This document shows positions 1-10,023 of a DNA stretch of 64,000 bases, one piece after another. The notes under the pieces are model-generated. The model saw only the letters and a program-made list of their open reading frames with translations. It was not told where the DNA came from and searched no databases. Position 1 is the first letter of the stretch, and the number at the start of each line of letters is the position of its first letter. The position numbers and the translations under genes were made by a program. The stretch comes from Takakia lepidozioides (taxonomy: Eukaryota > Streptophyta > Takakiopsida > Takakiales > Takakiaceae). The stretch spans positions 73,450,756 through 73,514,755 of the forward strand of contig CM060731.1 of the NCBI GenBank assembly GCA_030704615.1, written 5' to 3'.

Positions 1-812
1 GTGTGTAACTTACTTTCTGTTGATCAATTCTGGTTTGACAAAATAGAGATTGCGGTGCAATAGGACATATCCTACTTTACTGAGAATCAAGTTTTGGCGC
101 AAGACGACCTGACTCTGACCCAGCGGTGATCGCTATGGACTCTCTCTCTTTGACAAGGCAAGCTGTGGCTTCGAGGAACGCTGCTCGTCTGTCTCGTGAC
201 GTGGTCAAGTCCCGTTTCTTGAATCATCACGTACTGTCGTGGAAAGAACTGGGGCTTCACCTTCCTTTATCTATTGAATGTGTTCACCGTGATTGGCTGG
301 TCTCCTCCTTTGTCGAGCCATCTTGGCTGTCGTTAGCTCTCCGAGGTACGGGCTCTCTCATTCTACGTCTTCTTCGTTTTCATCACGAGCCAAGCAAGGG
401 TCTACCACCGTCGATCGACTTGCTTCAAGGACTGTCGTCGGATAGTCTGTTTGGCCGAGCTTCCGTCATTGTCATTTTGCCAGGGACTTTGTTTGACAAT
501 CAACGGCTTGTCCGACCTGAGGTGCTTGAAAATCTTGATCGCTTTCCTGTTGAATCAATGCTATCTCGCATTTGGGAGAAGGAGAACTCTACCTGTGTGT
601 CTTTTTGGGTTAAGACCACGAGCACGTGGAAATGGTGGGCGCTCTCCATGCACGATTCTGACTCTCACGACGTCACCAGGTGATCTCCTATTCAACCTGG
701 CCTTGAATTAAGGGCGATCGTGGTATTACGGGCTGCTGTAGCGGGTTGCTACCCATCCCTATTCACCAGCTTTGGCTTGATCAGAATTCTTGTTGGTATT
801 TGTGCTTCCAAG
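1..812. other. Left flank of the rearranged retroelement, unassigned
   Basis: An open frame of 185 codons runs on the plus strand from 126 to 683, but I recognise no domain in it. If the neighbouring inverted segment is flipped back, this stretch would lie directly upstream of gag, so it may be the leader or an extra reading frame of the same element. I see no primer-binding site or LTR edge that I can defend here. Confidence 0.3.
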
Positions 813-1770
813 TTATCCCTCTACTATTCCTATATCTTGGCGTTGGAAAGTAGAGGTAGTATTGCATAAGGCAAATGGCATGGTTTCGTATTGGTACTTG
901 CCCATGCGACACACAAATGAAGTCTTTTCCTTGGTTGTTTCAGTGAGAGGAACTTGCCAAAAACCAGATACAAGATCAAGAGAGGAGAAAATGGTAGCCC
1001 CATGCAATTGATCTAAGGTTTCATTGATCTTGGGTAGAGGGTAGACATCCTTCTTGGTGATGTCATTCAGTTTCCTGAAGTCAACACAAAAGCGAGTAGT
1101 GCCATCTTGCTTACCAACCAAGACAATGGGACTGGCCCAAGGAGAGATTGATGGCTTAATTACACCAGCATCTAGCATTTTCTGGACTTCTTCCTGGACT
1201 ATGGCACGTTCTTTAATACTTTCTCGGTACGCAAATTGTTTAATAGGAGGTCCCTTAGTAACAAATGTCACGTTGAAGGATGGGAGTACGCCCCAAATCA
1301 GTAGATCCCAAGCTGAAAATATTCAGATTTTTTACAACAAGCATTTCTACCATTTTCTTTTGGCCAGGGGAGAAGGTACTCCCTAATGTAAGTTCAGACA
1401 ACACTTGGGTAAGAGCCTTCTTACCTTTAGAACTGAGATCAGGGATAGCTGGTGATGCTAGGGTAGCAAAGACAACAACAACATCCACAAGGCCATGTTG
1501 AATGTCAATGGCCTCTAACCCAAAGCCAACTTGCACTTCTTGTATTTTAGCAATGGGCAAGGCAGTGATACGAGCCAGGACCTGCCCCTTCTTAATAGTC
1601 ACAGGAAAGCGCTCTGGATTAGCAATTAACACTTTGACCTCCTGCCTATATCCTCTATCTATAACACCAGTAGCCACCAAGCAATGCTTGAGAGCAGTGA
1701 GTCTTCGCCAACCTTCTACTTCCAGGAAATGAGCAGTTGGGCATAAAAAGGCTAGACCAGATTTGATCAC
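813..1770 (-). pseudogene. Reverse transcriptase N-terminal half (Ty3/gypsy), broken
   Basis: Two overlapping minus-strand frames (1255-1770 and 813-1271) cover the linker before the polymerase and the RT fingers and palm. Visible RT motifs are VQKMLDAGVIKPSISPWASP, then the FCVDFRKLND block, SSLDLVSGFWQV and a MPFALCN..TFQR block. The catalytic YVDD motif that should follow is absent here and occurs at about 5196 on the plus strand. The change of frame near 1260 and the stop at the break show it is non-functional. Confidence 0.85.
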
Positions 1771-1773
1771 TTT

Positions 1774-2460
1774 CTAGGTCATAGCAGGGATGGTGACATT
1801 CATGGGTGCACGAATCAGAGTAGAATTTTTTGGGATAGCTATAGGCACCCCTGTTCTATCATCAGCACTAGGAACATGCCATTGATATAGGAGTTGCAGA
1901 TCAGGCTGAAATTTGTAAAAATCATTCCAATTGAGGTTGGAGTGAGAGTTTTGTTGTACCTCTTTCACCATTGCCTGAACTCTGAATAGATTGGATGTGG
2001 CAGATCCAGCTCTAAGTTTCACTGCCTTCAATGGAACAACGACCTGATGTCCCTCTCCATTGTCGAATCGGAGGGAGTAATCGGCCAAACTGATGGTTGC
2101 ACCAACTCCAGTCATCCGATCAAGGCCTAGCAAGAATTGATCGCCTATAGTGACTATACATGTAACCACGACCTCCTTCTTGTGAATCCTAATAGGCACA
2201 GTGACCAAACCTAGAGGCTCATATCTGGACCCATCCGCAATTAGTACTTCAACACCAGAGGCAGGGCATAACTTAAGACTAAGTACTCTCACAATATTTA
2301 GAGGTATAGCAGATATGGTGCACCCCGTGTCTATTACACAAGGGAAACTTAACTCGTGAATATGGCATTGGGCCATAAGAGGGCTGATCTGCTGTCTTGA
2401 GGTTTGCATGCTTAGAGGACAATGCAAAGCTTTGAAATTAGTAGACAATGCAGCTTGCAA
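1774..2460 (-). pseudogene. Retropepsin-like aspartic protease of the gypsy element
   Basis: A 228-residue open frame carries CVIDTGCTISAIP, with the active-site D-T-G triad residues, followed by a hydrophobic stretch and an FLLGLD motif that matches the second conserved part of retropepsins. It lies between the zinc knuckle and RT in the same orientation, as in Ty3/gypsy pol. The frame is open but separated from RT by a stop near 1771, so it is read as a relic. Confidence 0.75.
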
Positions 2461-2527
2461 AGGAATGAGAGAGGTAGGGTTAATGACTAGTGGATCTCTT
2501 GCCCCCTTCCCAAGAGGTCTGTCTAGT

Positions 2528-5182
2528 TTAAAGGAGGGTTGGAACCACTGGCAGCCTTTTTGTTTTTAAGCAGCTCTGGTAAGTCTGCTCTATCAGGGCA
2601 ATGCTTGGTCCAATGTTCAAAAGACCCACATATGTAACATGCGGCTCAGTTGCCTTCATAGGCCTGACCAGTTTGGGTACGACCTCTGTTGCTACCACCC
2701 GTCTGTGCTTGTGGTTGTCTAGGCTGCCAACGTTACTGATGAGCTTGCATGGCAACGAACTGAGTGGCAACTGACTCACTTAAACTACCCACTGTGTTGG
2801 CCAGCCCTTGAAGAGTGAAATTATCTGGCTTGCATTGCATAGCAGGCGAGACATAAGGTGAAGATATTGCAGCCATGCCAAGCTCAGAGCCCACTGGAGT
2901 TTGAAACTTGGCATGAGTTTGCATTGATTTGTTGTCAGCTAGGTCTGCCATCTTAAGATTAATTTCAGCTAGCATAGTTTTATCATTGACAAAATGACGA
3001 CGTTGGGCCTAATTTTGAATAACATGGGGCAAGCCAAGGAGAAAGTAGGTCTTCACCATAAGATCACGTTCTGTTAGATCAATGATATTTTCTGTAGCAG
3101 CAAATTTTAGATCCATGTAATACTTCCACAAGGACTCTCTTGGCTAGTAAGTCCTGGAGCTCAATTTGGTAAAGCAGTCCAAAGGTCTTTCAGGAGGCTT
3201 GAACAGGGTTTTAGTCCATTCCACAAGGGATGCCCAAGTGAGATGGGGGTCATCCATGACAGCTGCATGCAACAAGTCACGGGCTGGTCCCTTCATGCTC
3301 ATTCACTACAACAGATCGCGGAATTAATGACTGTATATATGACTATTCTGCAGTCATAAATGGTACATATGACTTCTATGACTGTAAGTCGTGCAAACCA
3401 AGTCAGAGGCGCAATTGATTTAAAAAATTAAATTAAATTAACTTAAAAAAAACATATGTCAAACGCCGCATCGCACCGCATTGTGCCACGTGGCATAATG
3501 CATTTTATAATAATGAAAAAACCACGTGACAGTCCATCTATGGTACCACGTGTTATCCCTAGCTCGCCTACTAACCCTAGGGTCATCTTATCCATTTGAT
3601 TGTACTTGGAGGAGTTTGAACCTGCAACCTCTTTACTATAAGAGTTATAGTTCACTACCTGTTAACCAATACACCCATTAGTCATTCATATGATCATATG
3701 GTGTTTTAATTGTATTATACACACCAAATTACAAAATCCCCAGTAGTCATCATGACTATGTAACCTCATCTATGTACACTGTAGTCATGGAAATGACTAT
3801 GAATGGTGAGCTAAATCTGGTCAATTGCCGTTGACCAGCCTTCCGTCCATTCCGGAGCCATGTAGTCACACAGACGACTACTTAGACAGTCGTTCATATG
3901 ACTACAGTCGTATGAACGACTGCGGGAAGTCAATTTCATATAAAAACATGGTGCAGTCATGGTCAAAGTCATGAAAACCATGAGTACCACGGTTTGGCAG
4001 TCATAACTACCGCGATTTGTTGTAGTGATTCTAAAAATTGCCATTTTAAAATTCTCAGGCATACCATTCACATTAGCAATCACTTCAAACATCTGGAGAT
4101 ATCTATCAAAGTCTTCCCCCATTGTGTATTCTGGATAGGGCTGGATAGTGAGCTGAGGAAGCAAATGACACGGCAAACTATGATTCATGTTACTAGGCTG
4201 AGCAGATCCATGGGCCGGGCAGCAATGAGCCATAGCCTGAGTCTGATTAGTGGTTTTATTCATAGCATGGACCCCACTAGTAACCGGGACATAGTTGTTA
4301 CTCATGACATTAGAGGGACCTTGATATGACAAAAATGGCAGGCTAGGCGGAAATGTTGTCACGCCCACCGGGGGTGCATGAAACACAGGCCTTGACTGAA
4401 CAGCTTGACTGATCATGGCTGCTTGGTTTGGAGCCACTCCACTCATGGTGGAAATGGGTGGCCTTCCCAATTGTTGGGCTGACTGATCTCCTACACTAGA
4501 GCTAGAACAAGTAGTATTCATGCCAACAGACAATCCAGAAGTCACAAACACACCAATTCCTCCCCCAAGAGCGGGATTAGGAACATGCATCATAGAAACA
4601 GGCAAACCATCAGCAGTTCCTATGTTAACACGAGCACTTGGTGGGGCCGGCATACCACTCACATTAGCCCTTCCCACTGGGACTTGCACATTTGCATTGC
4701 ATACATCACTAGCAATCGGGTCTAAAGAAGGGGGATGGATGACATGCCTGGAAATACCACCCAAAGAACTGGCTCCTGTAACTTGAGACAGACCAGGCAT
4801 CATGGCCATATGTCGAGTAGAGGCTAGCTGATCAACAGCTGCGGACAGGCCCTCGTTAGTGGCAAAATTACCAGTACCATCTATACTTTGTACTACAGGC
4901 CCATTACCACAACATAGTGACCCCTGGAACTTCAAATTGCACTATCTTTGTGAGACCAGCAGGCGTCACTTGAACATCATCTAATTCTTGGGAAACAATA
5001 CCATCCTCGCAAGATAAATCAGTATAGAGAGTGGCCTCTGGTAGAGGCGATCCCTCATCTAGACTTACCACCCCATGTTGCATTCGCGGATTGTTTCTCA
5101 AATTACATGTAGGTGATGGAAGACCCGTCTCTCTGACTGCGACAGGGGCTGATTCCATTGTGGCCAGACCGGGAGCATCCAT
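2528..5182 (-). pseudogene. gag of the gypsy element, split by a DNA transposon
   Basis: The minus strand from 5182 to 4031 encodes a low-complexity Pro/Gly/Met-rich N-terminus followed by a capsid-like segment ending in ENFKMAIFRI. The frame is then interrupted by the element at 3304-4027 and resumes at 3300 with a gag-like stretch (DDPHLTWASLVEWTKTLF). Several stops follow. A CCHC knuckle, CYICGSFEHWTKHC (spacing C-x2-C-x4-H-x4-C), lies at about 2599-2640. Order and spacing fit gag just before protease. Confidence 0.7.
3304..4027. mobile_element. Non-autonomous CACTA-type DNA transposon, 724 bp
   Basis: The left end reads CACTACAACAGATCGCGG and the right end is its reverse complement with one mismatch (CCGCGATTTGTTGTAGTG). 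The flanks are ATT at 3301-3303 and ATT at 4028-4030, a perfect 3-bp target duplication. CACTA termini plus a 3-bp duplication are the signature of the CACTA/EnSpm superfamily. Subterminal copies of TGACTGT and GTCATA in both directions resemble transposase-binding repeats. There is no transposase frame, so it is a deletion derivative. It cuts the gag frame, so it arrived after the retrotransposon. Confidence 0.88.
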
Positions 5183-5185
5183 CGC

Positions 5186-6338
5186 AGAATGTGCTTTGAT
5201 TTATGTTGATGATATAAATGTATACTTAGCCAACTTTGATGCACACTTGACTGATCTGCAGCGTGTTTTCAGCAAATTACGAACTGCAGGACTCAAGGTA
5301 AAGCCCAAAAAGTGTGAGCTGTTTATGCCCGAGTTACACTTTCTTGGGCATATTCTATCCCAGGATGGTTTGCTTCCTGATCCTGCCAAGCTTGAGTCTG
5401 TTTGGGGCTTTCCTATTCCCAGGGACAAACACTGCATCAAATCATTCCTTGGTCTGGCCTCTTATTACAGGCGCTTCATAAAGAACTTTGCACAATTTGC
5501 TCACCATCTGACCAAGGTATTGTGCAAGGATGCCAGGTTTGAATGGAGCTTCTCCCAGCAAACAGCCTTTGACACTCTTCGCAAGGCCTTATGTTCAGCT
5601 CCTATCCTGATGTTTCCCAACTTTGAATTACCTTTTCTGCTTCAGACTGATGCATCCGATGTTGCTATTTCTGCAATCTTATGTCAAGTTGTAGAAGGAA
5701 ATGAACATGTGACAACTTATGCATCTCGCCGCCTAGATCGTCATGAAAAGAATTATTCTATATCTGATAAGGAAGGTCTGGCCCTGGTCTTCGGTGTGAA
5801 GCATTTTAGGCAATATTTACATGGTAGCCGGTTTGTGGTGGAGACTGATCACCTTCCACTCAAGGCTCTTGTCAAGCCCCGGGAACTTCATGGTAGATTT
5901 GCTAGATGGGCTATGTTCATACATGAATTTAACATGGATATCGTCTATAAGAAAGGAAAGGAAAACACAAATGTTGATGCACTCACTCAGGTTTTTTTTT
6001 TTGTTGGATATATTTTCAACATAAAAATTTGGTTTGACCAAGCTGTCAGCAGGCCTATGCTCACCTTGGATGACCTTCCTACTGCTGATGCAGCCCCTCC
6101 TCCTGATCCAACTCCGCTTCTCAACCTCATTTGTGCAGATCAGCACCCCTTGACCTTGGATTCAGATGACATATTGGCTGTTTGGGGCTGGTCTAGCCTT
6201 CTTGATGATCCTGGTTTATTTATTCATGTGTTAGCATGTGTGGTGGATTTATCGCTTAGAGAGAATTTGGATGGTTTGGTGGAAGTTCCTCGTTGTGTTC
6301 CAGTTCTTCTATTTTCTAGGCCCCCGAGTTTGTTGTGA
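5186..6338 (+). pseudogene. Reverse transcriptase C-terminus and RNase H (Ty3/gypsy)
   Basis: The plus-strand frame opens with LIYVDDINVY, the catalytic box of RT, then the thumb motif HFLGHILSQDG, and continues into RNase H with LQTDASDVAISAILCQ, YSISDKEGLALVFGVKHFR and VETDHLPLKAL. RNase H motifs are complete through NVDAL at about 5980. After a T-run the frame loses similarity. The upstream half of the same RT lies inverted on the minus strand at 813-1271. Confidence 0.85.
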
Positions 6339-6447
6339 TTCAGTTGCTGCACTCCGGTGTGACTATTGGCTTGACCTTTAAGGTCTGATTTGGCTGTCCA
6401 TGAGTAGTAACAAATGAGGTGAAGGTATCCCTGGCTGGAGATCATAG

Positions 6448-7711
6448 GTGCAGGTACTCCAGACCACCTTCTCTAAAGCCCATTGTCTACCTCTTATGTG
6501 CAGTGCAGTTATGGAAGATCAGCTACATGCTGCGCAACTCCAACGATGCCAATCAGGGCGTTCGTCAGCTGACCTTTCCGAGTCCTTGCGCAAGCAAATT
6601 CTTTATCATATGTCTACTCGCCGCTTCATGGGTGATAAGCTTTTCAATGAGCTCACTAAAGGGGGAGTGCCATGGTATTTGGAGGTGCCACCACGGAGCC
6701 AGCTGAATGCTTTATTGGAGCGTTTTCATTGTTCCTTGTATGCAGGTCACCTTGGTATCAAGAAGACCGTGTCCCGCATCCAAGAGGTTTACTATTGGCT
6801 GGGAATTCACCGGGATGTCACGGAGTTCATCTCTAAGTGTGAAGGTTGTCGTGCTAACATTGCTCTCCCTAGGGCCCGGATCTTGTATGAGCTGCAGCCT
6901 TTGCATGTTACACATGCTTTTGCTCGTATTGGCATTGATTTGGTAGGACCCCTTGCACTCACATCAAAGGGTCGAGGCTATCTTTGTGTAGCTACCGACT
7001 ACTTGACTAAGTGGGTAGAAGTCAGGCCTTTGCGTACCAAGACTAGTGATGTTGTAGCTCAGTTCTTCTTCAATGAGATCCTTATGCGGCATGGGTGTCT
7101 TCGGGAGATACTAATGGATCAGGGCAAAGAGTTTTATAACCAGCACTCTTTGCCGAATGTTGGAAAAGAATGGCGCACTTACCAGGGAGTTGGATACCTT
7201 TCTTCATATTCTCTTTGATTATCGCACTGCCGTACATGCTAGTACCAAGAAGACTCCTTTTGAGTTGTTGTATGGTCGCAAGTGTGTTTCTCCTTTACAT
7301 TCTACCCCTCTTATCTCTACTATTGTTGATCCGGTTGATCTTGAGACCTTTGTTGAGAATCTTCATGCTCGACATGCGGTGTCTATTCATGATGCCAAGA
7401 CGAACATTGGTAAGGCTCAACCAGCCCAGACCCGTAATTTTAACAAGCGTGCCAATTATTCTAACCTATTCCAGGTGGGACAGACCGTGTGCGTTCGATT
7501 ACAGCATGGCAAGCATGCATGCAAATCTAATCGCAAGATCGACGGTCCATACTTGATCTATCAGATTTTACGTGGGCAACGTGCTCTCCTTCTTCCACAA
7601 GGCTCTAATACTGAAGTGCGGGATGAACCTGTTTCCTTGACAGACTTGGTGCATTTCGAGCTAGTTTTTGATCTTACATGTATCAATGCGGAGGGGCGTA
7701 CGGTGGGATGA
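6448..7711 (+). pseudogene. Gypsy integrase, missing the catalytic Glu region
   Basis: A 256-residue frame carries the integrase zinc-binding part (H..H spacing in HCSLYAGHLGIKKT, then C..C in KCEGC) and the core with IDLVGP and LMDQGKEF, the first two catalytic acidic positions. It then breaks. A second frame (7157-7711) resumes with FDYRTAVHAS and the C-terminal part. The stretch that should carry the third catalytic residue (the usual YHPQTNG..ER segment) is missing between them. The integrase is therefore inactive through an internal deletion plus a frame change. Confidence 0.83.
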
Positions 7712-8036
7712 TGTCTTGATCTTCTTCATATTGGCTTCTTCGGCGGATTAGTGTTAGCTTGCGGATTTGACACTTTACGGCTTTTCGGCCTTTCTGGCCT
7801 TTTGTTCTAGCTCTTGATGCATTTGTAGACCTATGATGTGTCACCACGTGTACTCCTTGCACGGTTTTTCTAGCCCAAAGGTTTTGTCCTCGGCCCAATT
7901 TGCAGGTGCCAAGTTTTCCTTTGGTAGGTTTTTCACCCAGCAGTGGAGGGTGATTTTATCCCAAACATTTACTTATTATTTCTTATATTCTACTTCACGG
8001 AGCTCAGGATTTTTCGTGGGGGGTAGGCTTCACAGA

Positions 8037-8453
8037 TGTGATGCCCCAAACTTTCCTCATCACAGATTTACCGTTATTCATCCAAAGCGGCGATACTCAT
8101 TCGTAGTATAAATTTTTGGCTTAAAATACCATCGAACCGTTACACAGATATCATGGCCAGGGTTAGTTATGGCTTGTGGCTGCATCATGGCCGTTCAATA
8201 GATCTAGGGTTTTGATGTGGCGCCGCGGGCTCAGCCTGACACGCCTCGCCACGCGTCAGGAAGGCATGCAGCTAGGGTTTGTATAAAGCGGCGGCCTGAC
8301 CTTGTGTCAGGTAGTTGATGTACTCTGGTGTATGTAGATGTGGAAAGCTGTCTGATTGCGATACGTGTGTATGATTTTCTGTCAGTTCGCTTGTTGAGAT
8401 CCTCCTTTCGCGTGCATGCACGCTCTTCTTGCTTTCCCCCTATTATTTTGACA
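8037..8453 (+). repeat. Tentative 3' LTR of the gypsy element
   Basis: A G-rich tract (TGGGGGGTAGG at about 8017-8027) precedes TGTGATGCCCC at 8037, and the block ends with TTTTGACA at 8453, where LINE sequence starts. TG...CA ends and a purine-rich tract just upstream fit an LTR. No 5' partner is identifiable in the window, so the borders are inferred. Confidence 0.4.
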
Positions 8454-9749
8454 AGCACTTGAGAGGATATGCAAATATTCCTCCTGCTTCTTTTAAGGCT
8501 TCACAGGCCAACTGGGAGGGCATAATCTTCTTACTCAAAATATCAGAGGTCATAGCCAGATAATCTTCACTAATTTCCAGCCATCTGGCTTTGAAGACTT
8601 CTATTGGTATCGTGGGGATTTCATGGAGGTCAATTTCTCCAAAGCATCACCTAGCTCAATGACAGTAAAGGGGCCGCGTCAAGCGAAGCCTGTTCCTACA
8701 TAGGAAGGACCGAAAACAGCCTAAAACCTCCTGTCTAGACTGGTTGTTGATAGTCTGTGCAGGTGTATTCCCAAATAGTTCAGCCTAAGTACTAGGCAGA
8801 AAGGAGGCCATATCCTTTGGCTTAGTGAGATTTTCCTCCTGGGCCTTTCAAGGCCTTTCAATGAAGTAATAGCACTAGAGGCTTGTCTTTGCCTAGCTTT
8901 TTGAAAGAAATAACTGTTCATTTTTTCCCCCTCCAAGGACCAGTTAATCCCTGCTTTGCGTCTAATGGCTTCTTCTTTGACTTTCCTTAACTAGCCAGAT
9001 TTCTCTTAGCCAAGTTAAGTGAGTCAATGGTTTGCAGCCCCACCCTATTATTCTCGATGACCAGCCTTCCTTCCTGTTTCTTTCCAGGGTTACAGATCGG
9101 GCTAAAGATTGAACAGTTTTTCGAGGAGCATCCAATTCAGTCAGAAACCTCAAGTTGGGGAAGCCACTCCATCACCGAGTGTGCCCAAGATTCTTTGATC
9201 TGCTGTAAGCAAGAGGGGATGGATAGAATGGAAGGGTTTAGCTTAAAAAAGCATCTTCCTTTGGCATGAGATTCGGGGGGAACAAGGGAGACAGAAATTT
9301 GTGCATGGTCAAAATCCGGCAGGATAGGACCCTGAATCCCCGGTTTGGCCCATATCAATGGCGTAAGGGAGCAATAAACACGATCAAGATGCGCCATACA
9401 TAGATCAGGTGGCTGCCTGTTGTTAGTCCAGGTGAATCTAAAGCCCATTTTGAGCATGATCAGCTGAAACATCCGTAAGACCTACAGAGAAAGATAAGGC
9501 ATCTTGCTCTTCAATGGACATAGATTGTGTCGTAGAAATAAGACGATCACAGTTATTTTTAACCATATTGAAATCACCACATAAAATCCAATGCATAACA
9601 TCTTGACATTCCAAGATTCTGTTATTGACAGTAGACAAAGGGCACAATAGACAAACAGCACTCACAACCCAACATTGAACTGGATGTAAATGACTGACCC
9701 AATGCACAACATTGCAGGTTGGAAAGAAGCTGCAACAACTGCTTAGCAA
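8454..9749 (-). mobile_element. Decayed LINE (non-LTR retrotransposon), endonuclease to RT start
   Basis: Reading the minus strand from 9749, fragments carry WILCGDFNMV (APE-type endonuclease GDFN motif) and FRFTWTNN followed by HLDRVYCS, the last endonuclease blocks of plant L1-type elements. Farther on, KMNSYFFQKARQRQ and IELGDALEKLTSMKSP correspond to the region entering RT. The reading frame shifts several times. The element is cut at about 8454, exactly where the putative LTR ends, suggesting that the gypsy element was inserted into this older LINE. Confidence 0.75.
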
Positions 9750-10023
9750 TGCTTTACTAACAATAAAATGATCTCATAGAACTACCCGGATACCTGAAGA
9801 ATGGCATAGATCAAGGAATGGTTTGCACCTTATGTTCTCATCTAACAATTAAAGCATCCCTTTCGAATAACCAAGGTCCATGGCAATGCTACTTTCTGGA
9901 GGAAGATACAAAAGGATCAACTTTCTCCACCCACATTTCTGCAGACATACAGACATGGACTTAACATGATTCAATTTTCCCACCTCCCCTTCCACAATCA
10001 CTGGAGAGGGGTTTTAAGAGACA

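Larger units (their letters stand above)
813..5185 (-). mobile_element. Ty3/gypsy LTR retrotransposon, inverted 5' half (gag, PR, RT N-terminus)
   Basis: Reading the minus strand from 5182 down to 813 gives gag, a CCHC zinc knuckle, an aspartic protease and the first half of a Ty3/gypsy reverse transcriptase, in the usual order. The second half of the polymerase (YVDD box, RNase H, integrase) starts at about 5190 on the opposite strand. RT breaks just after the TFQR motif near 840, and the missing continuation starts at 5186, so flipping 840-5185 would nearly restore a normal gag-pol order. Stops and frame changes show the element is dead. A later DNA transposon sits inside gag (3304-4027). 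Confidence 0.85.

Noticed and set aside
126-683. Independent 185-codon gene at the left edge
   Set aside because: No recognisable domain and its position suggests retroelement leader sequence; not called as a gene.
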